Of a stretch of DNA of 52,313 bases, positions 45,954 to 52,313 are shown piece by piece. The stretch comes from Pseudomonas sp. CBZ-4 (lineage in GTDB: Bacteria; Pseudomonadota; Gammaproteobacteria; Pseudomonadales; Pseudomonadaceae). The stretch is from NCBI RefSeq assembly GCF_000346755.1, contig NZ_ANNV01000092.1:1-52313 (forward strand), given 5' to 3'. How positions within the stretch are numbered: the first letter of the stretch is position 1; each line of letters begins with the position of its first letter. Below the pieces are notes generated by a model. It saw only the letters and a program-made list of their open reading frames with translations. It had not been told where the DNA came from and did no database searches. The translations under genes were made by a program, and so were the position numbers.

Positions 45954-46815
45954 TTATATGTCCGGCTATCACGCCTCGCGTAATTAAACCGGCGACCATT
46001 TATGCGGCAGCAATTGATCGATTTCACTCGCCCGCTGCATCGGCAGTCGCGTGAGAACGTCTTTCAGATATGCATACGGATCATGACCATTGACCCGCGC
46101 AGACTGGATCTAGCTCATGATCGCCGGCGCCCGTTTGCCGCTGCGCAGCGACCCAGCAAACAACCAGTTCGACCGCCCAAGCGCACACGGTCGGATCAAG
46201 TTCTCGATTTGGTTGTTGTGATGGGCACAGCGCCATCTTCCAGGTAGCGCGTCAGTGCTACCCAGTGTTTAAGGCTGTAATCCAGGGCCTTGGCCGTAGC
46301 TGAGCCCTCGGGCACAAGTTCGCGTTGGTGGCCAGCATCCACTCATGCAGTTTTTCAGCGATGGGCACCGCCGTTTCCTGGCGTAATCGCCAATAGTCTT
46401 CGTAGCTCATTTCCTTGGCGTGTCGCTCAACTTCGTACAGCCCGCCAATCGAGTGAAGCGCCTGCTCCGTCAACTGGCTTTTATTCGCGACGTGCAGATC
46501 GAAGAACTTGCGCCGCGCGTGGGTACAGCTTGTACGGGGATGAAGGCCGGCAGAGTTGCGGGTGATTGATCCCGGTAAATCGGTAGCCACTTGCGGATCA
46601 CGTTGGCGTTGATGCCGTGATGGATGGCTACGCTGGAAATCGTCGCTCCGGGTTGCAGGCATTCCTGGACGACTTGGGCTTTAAATAGTTTGGGGTAAGA
46701 GCTGCGTTGGCGCATGGAAATCCTGGCGATAAGGGTGATCGCGTCCGCTTAAAAATACGCGAATACCATCGCCCTAAATACTGGAGTTCGGTAGGTGTGT
46801 TCGCCATCCGCTTAC
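45954..46815 (-). mobile_element. Internally deleted IS66 element (tnpA joined to tnpC 3')
   Basis: Minus strand: left end and leader at 46815, then tnpA from 46715 (MRQRSSYPKLFKAQVVQECL). About 60 codons later the sequence jumps into tnpC at ARRKFFDLHVANKSQLTEQA and continues to a TnpC-type ending DQLLPHKWSPV at 45984. A decayed right end lies at about 45954. tnpB and the N-terminal half of tnpC are missing, and the join is out of frame. It forms the right arm of the composite. Confidence 0.82.
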
Positions 46816-46961
46816 ACGGAATGTGATCTGGTTGCAGGTCAAACCACTACGTCATATTTTCTATCAGGCATATGAACCAAGTGTTTGATGGACGACTACA
46901 GACTTGCTCGCGAAGAGATCTCCTTGAACGCCCCGCGAATTGAATTGCCCTTAAGTCTACG

Positions 46962-47605
46962 TCACTTCAGCCATACACCAACCTGCTGCTCAGTTCCCTC
47001 TATAAACACCAAAGCCTCAACCTGACCTGCTTCGATCAAGTCTTGGCGAACGCCTTTTATCATTTCAAGCTGCGCAGCCCTGTCAACCAGTTCAACACGT
47101 GCTACCGAAGCCTTCATGGATTGGCGGGCGTCAGATTTTGCTTTGCGAATCGCAGATAGCACGGCACTAACACTCATCAATAAGCCTACTGATGACGGCA
47201 AAGTCACCTCGCTTTAATGGAGTGGGCTCAGGTGGCCTGAAATCAGGCTGATAAGCTGCCAACGAGTCGCAACGTACGCCATAGAAATTCTCGACCCCGC
47301 GTTCGGTAGGCAAGCCGTTATCGTCCCAACCCATGGGGTAGAACACAGCCTTACCTCGCATGCGCTGGAATCGAGCGATGATATCTGTGTGGGTATAGCT
47401 GAAGACATGACCGACATGCAACGAGCCTGAGGCCGTCGGCGGGGGCGTATCGATGGAGAACACAGCGTCGCGTTGGGCTGTGTGGTCAAAGGCGTACGTG
47501 CCTTTGAGCTGCCAACGTTGAGACCAGCGTGTTTCAAGGTTTTCGAGCGAGGGGGTGACAGTTTGATCCTTTAGAACTTCATCACGTTTAACGGTGACAT
47601 AGCAT
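46962..47605 (-). pseudogene. valS: Second, non-native valine--tRNA ligase, internally deleted
   Basis: Read on the minus strand. The N-terminal part has NLETRWSQRWQLKGTYAFD, the HIGH motif as GSLHVGHVFSYTHTDIIARF and GWDDNGLPTERGVENFYGVR. It breaks at about 47185-47215 and continues in another frame with the C-terminal end LSAIRKAKSDARQSMKASVA to QQVGVWLK. Most of the catalytic core, KMSKS and the anticodon domain are gone. AGGAGG is present, but the ATG codons at 47605 and 47600 are out of frame with the coding sequence, so the start is also damaged. It is unlike the valS at 143 and resembles actinobacterial or archaeal-type ValRS. Confidence 0.85.
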
Positions 47606-47754
47606 CCTCCTGTTAATATCAAAGGGCACAACAGTGAGTGCGCACCCAGGTTAAATTTATATTGAATCGCCTTTGGAAAGTAACCCCCCTAATCAACATT
47701 TACCCATCGTAGCTCAATGCAACTGACGGCTCGCCCAAGACGATGCATTCAGAT
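47606..47754. other. Spacer between the valS remnant and the older IS66 tnpC
   Basis: No gene seen. It should include the valS-remnant promoter and the lost right end of the older IS66. Confidence 0.35.
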
Positions 47755-48154
47755 TTACATCACCTGCGTAGCCCATTTATGGGGCAGCAGCTCGGCGATG
47801 TCACTTGCACGCTGTGTTGGCAGTCCAGCCAGAACGTCTTTCAAGTAAGCATATGGGTCATGCCCGTTGAGCTTCGCCGACTGGATCAGATTCATCAGCA
47901 CCGACGCGCGCTTGCCGCTACGCAACGATCCGGCGAAGAGCCAACTCTTGCGTCCAAGAGCCCATGGCCGGATCTGTTGCTCGATGTGGTTGTTATCAAT
48001 AGGAACCGCGCCGTCATCCAGATGACGTGACAATGCTGGCCAGCGCTTCAGGCCGTAATCCAGAGCCCTGGCAATGGCCATGCCATCATGCACAAGCTCG
48101 CGCTAGGCGATCATCCGGGCGTGCAGCCTGTCCATCACGGGGACGGCTTTTTCT
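47755..48154 (-). pseudogene. Older IS66 tnpC, 3' part (target of the cargo element)
   Basis: The minus strand reads EKAVPVMDRLHARMIA, then a TAG where the complete copy has a sense codon, then RELVHDGMAIARALDYGLKR to ELLPHKWATQVM and a stop. It ends at 48154 with CTTTTTCT, the target duplication of the element at 48155-52096. Its 5' continuation is at 52097-52254. Confidence 0.9.
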
Positions 48155-48257
48155 GTATGCGTCCGGCCAAGTCATCTACCCAGCCCCGCAAAGCTAAGAC
48201 ATGGTGTGCACTTAAATTTAAGTGGGCACCAGTTCTAGCCTTTTAAGCGGGTATTTC

Positions 48258-48590
48258 ATGCAGCCAACACGCCGTTCCTATTCCAAGTCCTTCAAGGCCC
48301 AAGTCATTCAAGAGTGTGCACAGCCCGGCGCTTCGATTGCCAGCGTCGCGCTTGGCCATAGCCTCAACGCAAACCTCGTCCACAAATGGATTCGGCTGCA
48401 AGCGCAGAAAAGCCCTGCGCTCCCACCTGCATTTATTCCGTTACCCATGCCGCTGGCCGGGGCAAACTCCCATCCAGCATCATCGAATATCTGCGTTGAA
48501 ATACAGCACCCGCGCGGCACCATCAAAGTGAACTGGCCGACTGAAAGTGCTGCCGCCTGTGCGACTTTTCTTCGAGACCTTTTGCGATGA
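48258..48590 (+). CDS. tnpA: IS66 TnpA (helix-turn-helix protein)
   Basis: Protein of 110 residues, MQPTRRSYSKSFKAQVIQEC onward. The Tnp_8/IS3-like helix-turn-helix lies in QPGASIASVALGHSLNANLV (about residues 22-41). Needed with TnpB and TnpC for IS66 transposition. The ATG at 48258 gives the normal N-terminus. An earlier frame from 48222 lies in the leader. The stop overlaps tnpB by ATGA. Confidence 0.92.
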   Translation: MQPTRRSYSKSFKAQVIQECAQPGASIASVALGHSLNANLVHKWIRLQAQKSPALPPAFIPLPMPLAGANSHPASSNICVEIQHPRGTIKVNWPTESAAACATFLRDLLR

Positions 48591-48922
48591 TCCGCATTGA
48601 CTCCATCTGGCTCGCCACCGAACCGATGGACATGCGCGCAGGCACCGAAACGACGTTAGCCAAGGTGATCGCCGTGTTCGGTGCGGCGCAGCCGCACTGT
48701 GCTTATCTGTTCGCCAACCGCAGCGCCAATCGCATGAAAGTGCTGGTGCATGACGGCTTTGGAATATGGCTGGCGGCGCGCCGGTTGAACCAAGGCAAGT
48801 TCCATTGGCCTGGCATTCGCCATGGTTCTGAGATGGAACTGGATACCGAGCAACTTCAGGCATTGGTGCTGGGTCTGCCATGGCAACGCGCAGGTTCTGG
48901 AGGCTCGATCACACTGCTTTAA
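48587..48922 (+). CDS. tnpB: IS66 TnpB (Orf2 family)
   Basis: Protein of 111 residues with the family signature IWLATEPMDMRAGTETTLAK (about residues 7-26), followed by AYLFANRSANRMKVLVHDGF and GIWLAARRLNQGKFHWP. The role in transposition is essential in some IS66 members but biochemically unclear. It is coupled to tnpA. The 61-base gap to tnpC is normal for the family. Confidence 0.94.
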   Translation: MIRIDSIWLATEPMDMRAGTETTLAKVIAVFGAAQPHCAYLFANRSANRMKVLVHDGFGIWLAARRLNQGKFHWPGIRHGSEMELDTEQLQALVLGLPWQRAGSGGSITLL

Positions 48923-48983
48923 CGGCTGCCATTAGTCTATCGGTCTATCGCCGCGAAGCGCCTGCTCTGGCAAAATCCGGCGC

Positions 48984-50510
48984 ATGACTTCTTCTCCCAA
49001 TCTCGACCAAATGTCCCCCGACCAACTGCGTGCTTTGGCAGCGCAGTTGCTGTCGCAAGTCGACACGATGGGCAAGAAAATCAACCGCGACCAAACGCTG
49101 ATCGAGAAACTGACCCACGAGATCGCCCAGCTCAAGCGTTTGAAGTTTGCCAAGCGCAGCGAGCAGATGAATCCTGAGCAGGCCAGTTTGCTCGATGACC
49201 TGATCGATACCGATATCGCAGCGATTGAAGCAGAGCTTCAGGCCTTGCATACAGTGCCAGCTGCGACCGAGAAAAAGCAGAAACCCAAGCGCACTGCATT
49301 ACCGGCTGAGTTTCCACGCACACTGATGCATCACGAACCGGACAACACTCACTGCCCATGCGGCTGCGCACTCAAGCGCATCGGTGAGGACGTTAGTGAG
49401 AAGCTGGACTACACGCCCGGCGTGTTCACCGTCGAACGCCATGTCCGTGGCAAGTGGGTCTGCGATGACTGCGAAACGCTGATCCAGGCACCGGTTCCGG
49501 CGCAGGTTATTGATAAGGGCATCCCGACTGCGGGCCTACTTGCACACGTCATGATTGCCAAGTTTGCTGACCATCTGCCGCTTTACCGTCAGGAATCGAT
49601 CTTCGGTCGAGCAGGCTTGGAGATTCCACGTTCAACATTGGCTCAATGGGTTGGCGTGACGGGCGTGCAGTTGCAGCCTCTGGTCGACGCGCTGCGCGAA
49701 GTAGTGCTTGGGCAACAAGTCATCCACGCAGATGAAACACCGGTGCAGATGCTCATGCCGGGAACAAAGAAAACTCACCGTTCCTATGTGTGGGCCTACG
49801 CCACCAGCCAGTTCTCGGACTTGGCAGCGGTGGTTTATGACTTCAGTCCCAGCCGTGCCGGTGAGCATGCTCGCAACTTCCTGCAAGACTGGAGGGGCAA
49901 GCTGGTCTGCGACGATTTTGGCGGCTACAAGGCCAGCTTTGAACTCGGTGTGACCGAGATTGGGTGCATGGCCCATGCACGGCGCAAGTTCTTCGAACTG
50001 CACGCCACGAATAAAAGCACGCTCGCCGAGCAAGCCTTGCGCTATATCCAGTTGTTGTACGAAATCGAGAGCGAAGTCCGCGATCTGGGGCCGGATTTAC
50101 GGCGCCGAATACGGCAAGAAAAAGCCGTCCCAGTGATGAATATGTTGCATGCCTGGATGATCGCTCAGCGTGACCTCGTGCCCGAAGGCTCAGCCATCAG
50201 CAGAGCACTCGATTACAGCCTGAAACGCTGGGCAGCGCTGTCGCGCTACCTTGATGACGGGGCCGTACCCATAGATAACAACTGGTGTGAGAACCAGATC
50301 CGCCCTTGGGCTCTTGGACGTAAAAACTGGCTCTTCGCAGGGTCGCTACGCAGCGGAAAACGGGCAGCGGCGATCATGAGTCTGATCCAGTCAGCGAGAC
50401 TGAATGGTCATGATCCGTATGCCTATCTGAAAGATGTACTCACGCGCCTGCCGACGCAGCGCGCAAGTGAGATTAGCGAGCTGCTGCCTCACAGGTGGGC
50501 CCCCGTTTAA
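48984..50510 (+). CDS. tnpC: IS66 TnpC (DDE transposase)
   Basis: Transposase of 508 residues. An N-terminal coiled coil (LRALAAQLLSQVDTMGKKIN) precedes the Zn-binding region with CPCGCALKRIGEDVS and KWVCDDCETLIQ. The catalytic domain has Asp250 (HADETPVQML), Asp310 (LVCDDFGGYKAS) and Glu436 (NWCENQIRPWALGRKNW). The C-terminus RLPTQRASEISELLPHRWAP is typical. Length and motifs are complete, so it can be the active enzyme for this element and perhaps for the related ends nearby. Confidence 0.96.
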   Translation: MTSSPNLDQMSPDQLRALAAQLLSQVDTMGKKINRDQTLIEKLTHEIAQLKRLKFAKRSEQMNPEQASLLDDLIDTDIAAIEAELQALHTVPAATEKKQKPKRTALPAEFPRTLMHHEPDNTHCPCGCALKRIGEDVSEKLDYTPGVFTVERHVRGKWVCDDCETLIQAPVPAQVIDKGIPTAGLLAHVMIAKFADHLPLYRQESIFGRAGLEIPRSTLAQWVGVTGVQLQPLVDALREVVLGQQVIHADETPVQMLMPGTKKTHRSYVWAYATSQFSDLAAVVYDFSPSRAGEHARNFLQDWRGKLVCDDFGGYKASFELGVTEIGCMAHARRKFFELHATNKSTLAEQALRYIQLLYEIESEVRDLGPDLRRRIRQEKAVPVMNMLHAWMIAQRDLVPEGSAISRALDYSLKRWAALSRYLDDGAVPIDNNWCENQIRPWALGRKNWLFAGSLRSGKRAAAIMSLIQSARLNGHDPYAYLKDVLTRLPTQRASEISELLPHRWAPV

Positions 50511-50540
50511 TCGCGCAAGGTGTTTTGGGCTGATGCCTTC
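50496..50540. repeat. Internal, degenerate IS66 right end
   Basis: These 45 bases cover the last TnpC codons and the region after them. They align without gaps to 52052-52096 with 34 of 45 identical positions. The tip, read outward as GAAGGCATCAGCCC, is mutated compared with GTAAGCGTCCGCTC. It is therefore an older right end that is now inside the element. Confidence 0.8.
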
Positions 50541-50548
50541 CTTGGCAT

Positions 50549-51511
50549 CTACATTTTGCGCCACAACAAAGCAGGAATTGCCCGGATGTAAATTAGCTCG
50601 CTGACCAATTCAATCAGCGTTTGAGTAATGACTGCTGCCGCCGCGAGCCCTCTGATTTCATCGGGCAAGGCCAGTGCCAGTGGCAGAACTACCAGTGAAT
50701 TTCGTGTCGAGCTGCTGAAAGCGACTGATCTTGCCGTGCTGGCCGGCAATTTAAAGGCGCCGGCCACCAGCGCGCCCACCAACGGTGCCAAGAGCATGAA
50801 ACCAATGTAGACGGGAATAACGGGCAGCAGCTTGTCCATGTCTCTGACCACCGCTGAAATCTGAGAGCCGATCACAACGACCAACACAGCCGCCATAGCC
50901 GGTACAGGCATCCAAGTCCATGCATCATTCCAGCCCTCAACGATGCTGGATCTCTTTGCCCCGGCAGCCGTTGCTACCGCCAAGACCAGAGGCAAAGCGA
51001 TCAGCACTACAAAAGCCTCAATAAATGGGCCGATAGATATGGCTACCGCTGAGTCGTTACCCAGCATGAAGGCCAAGTAAAGCGGCAACAACACAAGCTG
51101 TAGCAAAAGTAGCAATGGCGTCGCCGCCAGAGTGAGTTTGGAGTCACCCTTACCGATATGGGTAAACACCACCACATAGTCGATACAAGGCGTCAGCAAA
51201 ACCAACAGGGCACCCACCAAAATCGCAGGGTGATCGGTTAGCCCCATCGTCAATGCCCAGACCAACAAGGGGATGGCCACGAAGTTGGCAGTCAGCAACG
51301 CCGCCATGAAACGCTTATTCGCAAGCCCATTACGGAGATCCAGGAACGGAATCTGTAGAAACATGGCGTACATCAGCACTGCGATGGCGGGTGTCACCAT
51401 CGCCCCTAGAGCTTGAGACGCATTGGGTGCGAGCAGGCCTCCGATGGCCGCGACAATGACCGCGACGAAGTAAACGGGAATCTGGTTCTTCTCTAGCTGT
51501 TCTCTGTCCAC
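50549..51511 (-). CDS. ACR3/bile-acid-symporter superfamily permease
   Basis: Inner-membrane protein of 320 residues with about ten hydrophobic segments, of the superfamily of ACR3 arsenite exporters and BASS symporters. LLVLLTPCIDYVVVFTHIGK (residues about 102-121) holds Cys109 at the place of the essential fourth-helix Cys of ACR3. In the ninth-helix region FSSSTRNSLVVLPLALALP lacks the Glu that ACR3 proteins conserve there, so arsenite is not assured. The start at 51511 gives MDREQLEKNQIPVYFVAVI, an ACR3-like N-terminus. It is divergent from merR. The stop is nine bases from the internal right end. Confidence 0.82.
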   Translation of the reverse strand: MDREQLEKNQIPVYFVAVIVAAIGGLLAPNASQALGAMVTPAIAVLMYAMFLQIPFLDLRNGLANKRFMAALLTANFVAIPLLVWALTMGLTDHPAILVGALLVLLTPCIDYVVVFTHIGKGDSKLTLAATPLLLLLQLVLLPLYLAFMLGNDSAVAISIGPFIEAFVVLIALPLVLAVATAAGAKRSSIVEGWNDAWTWMPVPAMAAVLVVVIGSQISAVVRDMDKLLPVIPVYIGFMLLAPLVGALVAGAFKLPASTARSVAFSSSTRNSLVVLPLALALPDEIRGLAAAAVITQTLIELVSELIYIRAIPALLWRKM

Positions 51512-51550
51512 GAAATGCCCTTCAAACGCGTGAAATTATTTTCTGAAGAC

Positions 51551-51581
51551 AGGTTAATATCTGTAGCTACTACAGGTTCAA
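51551..51581 (-). promoter_or_regulatory. MerR-type promoter/operator for the permease
   Basis: Minus strand: -35 TTGAAC (51576-51581), a 19-base spacer and -10 TAACCT (51551-51556). The spacer contains the dyad CTGTAGTAGCTACAG. An over-long 19-bp spacer with a central dyad is the signature of promoters activated by DNA distortion by MerR-family proteins. The layout copies that of the lead-responsive pbrA promoter. Confidence 0.8.
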
Positions 51582-51602
51582 GAAAATGCTTGGGGAGTTT
51601 GC

Positions 51603-52037
51603 ATGTCAGGAATCGGGGCGCTGTCGAAATCAACGGGTTGCCACATTGAAACGATTCGCTACTACGAGAAAATAGGCCTTCTACCTCCAGCTCTGCGGTC
51701 GACAGGGCGGCATCGAATCTATACCGAAAAGCATCGTTCAAGACTCGTCTTCATCCGGCAGAATCGTGAATTGGGCTTTCCACTCGACGATATCCGAGAA
51801 CTCATTGCGCTCGCAGCAGATGCTGATCGTCCGTGTGCTGACGCGCTGTCGGTGGTCAAGAAGCACTTGGCAGAAGTAGAGTCGAAGGTCGCCAAGCTCC
51901 AGCAGATCCGTATAGAGCTGCTATCAATGGCAAGCAAGTGTGAGTCAACATGCCTAGGTTCGAAAACTCCAGACTGTACGATTGTTGAGTCACTGTTCGA
52001 ACCTGCTGCTGGGGCTCGCTCTGGTTGCTGCTCCTAA
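51603..52037 (+). CDS. MerR-family metal-responsive regulator
   Basis: Regulator of 144 residues. The winged helix is GIGALSKSTGCHIETIRYYE and KIGLLPPALRSTGRHRIY. A dimer helix follows from about residue 80. Cys78, Cys113 and Cys125 fall where MerR, CadR and PbrR bind soft metals, with an extra Cys117 and a terminal GCCS (Cys142, Cys143). This points to a thiophilic ion such as Pb, Cd or Hg. The start at 51603 follows GGAG by five bases. Activation of the divergent permease is strongly implied by the shared operator. Confidence 0.9.
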   Translation: MSGIGALSKSTGCHIETIRYYEKIGLLPPALRSTGRHRIYTEKHRSRLVFIRQNRELGFPLDDIRELIALAADADRPCADALSVVKKHLAEVESKVAKLQQIRIELLSMASKCESTCLGSKTPDCTIVESLFEPAAGARSGCCS

Positions 52038-52051
52038 GCAAATCAAAATGC

Positions 52052-52096
52052 TGGGCGCCCACTGAATTGCGCAAGGTGTGTTGAGCGGACGCTTAC
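52052..52096. repeat. Functional IS66 right end of the cargo element
   Basis: TGGGCGCCCACTGAATTGCG and the following bases copy the last codons of a tnpC and its downstream end. The tip is GCGGACGCTTAC at 52085-52096, complementary to the left-end GTATGCGTCCG in 10 of 11 positions. The target duplication follows directly. Confidence 0.85.
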
Positions 52097-52254
52097 CTTT
52101 TTCTTGCCGTAGACGTCGGCGTAAATCTGGCTTCAGGTCGCGGATCCCCCTTTCGATTTCGTATAGCAACTGGATGGAGTGCAGTACTTGCTCGGCGAGC
52201 TCGCTCTTGTTCGTGGCATGCAGGTCGAAAAACTTGCGCCGGGCATGGGCCATG
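52097..52254 (-). pseudogene. Older IS66 tnpC, middle part
   Basis: The minus strand reads MAHARRKFFDLHATNKSELA, QVLHSIQLLYEIERGIRDLK and PDLRRRLRQEK. It continues in frame at 48154 if the cargo element is removed. Its upstream continuation is interrupted at 52255 by an IS21-type end. Confidence 0.9.
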
Positions 52255-52313
52255 TGTTGGCGCTGATTGAAAACTGACCCACCCTGCCGATTGAAAATTG
52301 ACCCAGGACGGAT
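52255..52313 (+). mobile_element. Left end of an IS21-family element, running out of the window
   Basis: It starts TGTTGGCGCTGATTGAAAAC, then repeats GATTGAAAATTGACCC 19 bases later. Repeated terminal motifs of this kind are typical of IS21-family ends. It begins exactly where tnpC homology stops. The same end occurs twice, head to head, at 24806-24860. Confidence 0.75.

Larger units (their letters stand above)
44401..46823. mobile_element. Composite IS66-type element with 8-bp target duplication
   Basis: The segment 44409-46815 starts with the IS66 left end GTAACCGTCCGGCC and finishes with an inverted IS66 left end (minus strand GTAAGCGGATGGCG). ACGGAATG occurs directly before it (44401-44408) and directly after it (46816-46823), an 8-bp duplication as expected for IS66. 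Both ends continue into the same IS66 leader (CTACCGAACTCCAG, GTATTTTTAAGCG). Inside are a mini-IS66, a tnpC tail, two unknown genes and a deleted IS66. It moved as one unit but now has no full transposase. Confidence 0.82.
48147..52104 (+). mobile_element. IS66-family element with cargo genes, 8-bp target duplication
   Basis: The element 48155-52096 (3942 bp) has the left end GTATGCGTCCGGCCAAGTCA and the right end, read outward, GTAAGCGTCCGCTCAACACA. CTTTTTCT flanks it at 48147-48154 and again at 52097-52104. It holds tnpA, tnpB and tnpC of IS66 plus a permease and a MerR-type regulator. Joining the flanks with one duplication copy restores the codons for RRRLRQEKAVPV of the older tnpC, which proves a clean insertion. 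All three transposase genes are open, so it may still be mobile. Confidence 0.93.

Noticed and set aside
46962..47631. Second valS considered as a functional small synthetase-like protein
   Set aside because: The start codons are out of frame, the join between the halves changes frame, and the KMSKS and anticodon parts are missing.
48155..50540. IS66 element considered to end just after tnpC
   Set aside because: The sequence after 50540 (CTTGGCAT) does not repeat the left flank CTTTTTCT, and the end there is mutated. The matching duplication lies after 52096.

Overview
The window looks like a chromosome segment of a fluorescent Pseudomonas (P. fluorescens/P. putida type). The evidence is the gene content and order valS - rlmF - HU (hupN-like) - yejK, the DUF3509, DUF2790 and OprD families, GC-rich codon use, and repeated REP/BIME palindromes with the core GTGGGAGCTGGCTTGCCTGC or GTGGCGAGGGAGCTTGCTCC.

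Bases 1 to about 22.7 kb are core genome. They hold valS, rlmF, hupN-like, yejK and a membrane-anchored glutaredoxin. Next is an iron section: a DUF3649 - PepSY - DUF3325 - fecI - fecR operon with a Fur-box match, beside a second complete fecI-fecR-fecA ferric-citrate system. A LysR/MFS divergent pair and an HPF-like protein follow. A serine module comes next (LysR, sdaA, serine transporter), then a DUF3509 protein and psiE. All six REP loci lie here, and none occurs after 21.6 kb.

Bases 22.7 to 26.1 kb are the junction with accessory DNA. A truncated yebG still has a near-perfect LexA box and is followed by an intact divergent yebG-like gene. After that come an XRE regulator with a second C-terminal helix-turn-helix, several small unknown ORFs, and a palindrome made of two IS21-type ends.

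Bases 26.1 to 43.5 kb are a heavy-metal (Co/Zn/Cd) resistance region. Its order recalls the czc region of P. putida: an orphan CzcR-like regulator, an OprD porin, czcCBA, a small DUF2790 protein, three lipid or LPS glycosylation genes (GtrA, GtrB-like, ArnT-like), a small secreted protein, czcS/czcR and czcD. A recurring 22-nt motif (core AAATTGTAAT, ending TCAYS) lies in front of nearly every transcription unit. This suggests one metal-responsive regulon that combines efflux, envelope remodelling and small periplasmic proteins.

Bases 43.5 to 52.3 kb are a nest of IS66-family elements. Two insertions can be reconstructed exactly. The first (44409-46815) is a composite bounded by outward-facing IS66 left ends, flanked by the 8-bp duplication ACGGAATG, and carries two unknown genes. 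The second (48155-52096) is a complete tnpA-tnpB-tnpC IS66 element that also carries a MerR-type regulator and a divergent ACR3/bile-acid-symporter-like permease. It is flanked by the duplication CTTTTTCT, and removing it in silico restores the reading frame of an older IS66 tnpC. Between the two lies an internally deleted second valS of a different lineage. The window ends inside an IS21-type element that interrupts the older tnpC.
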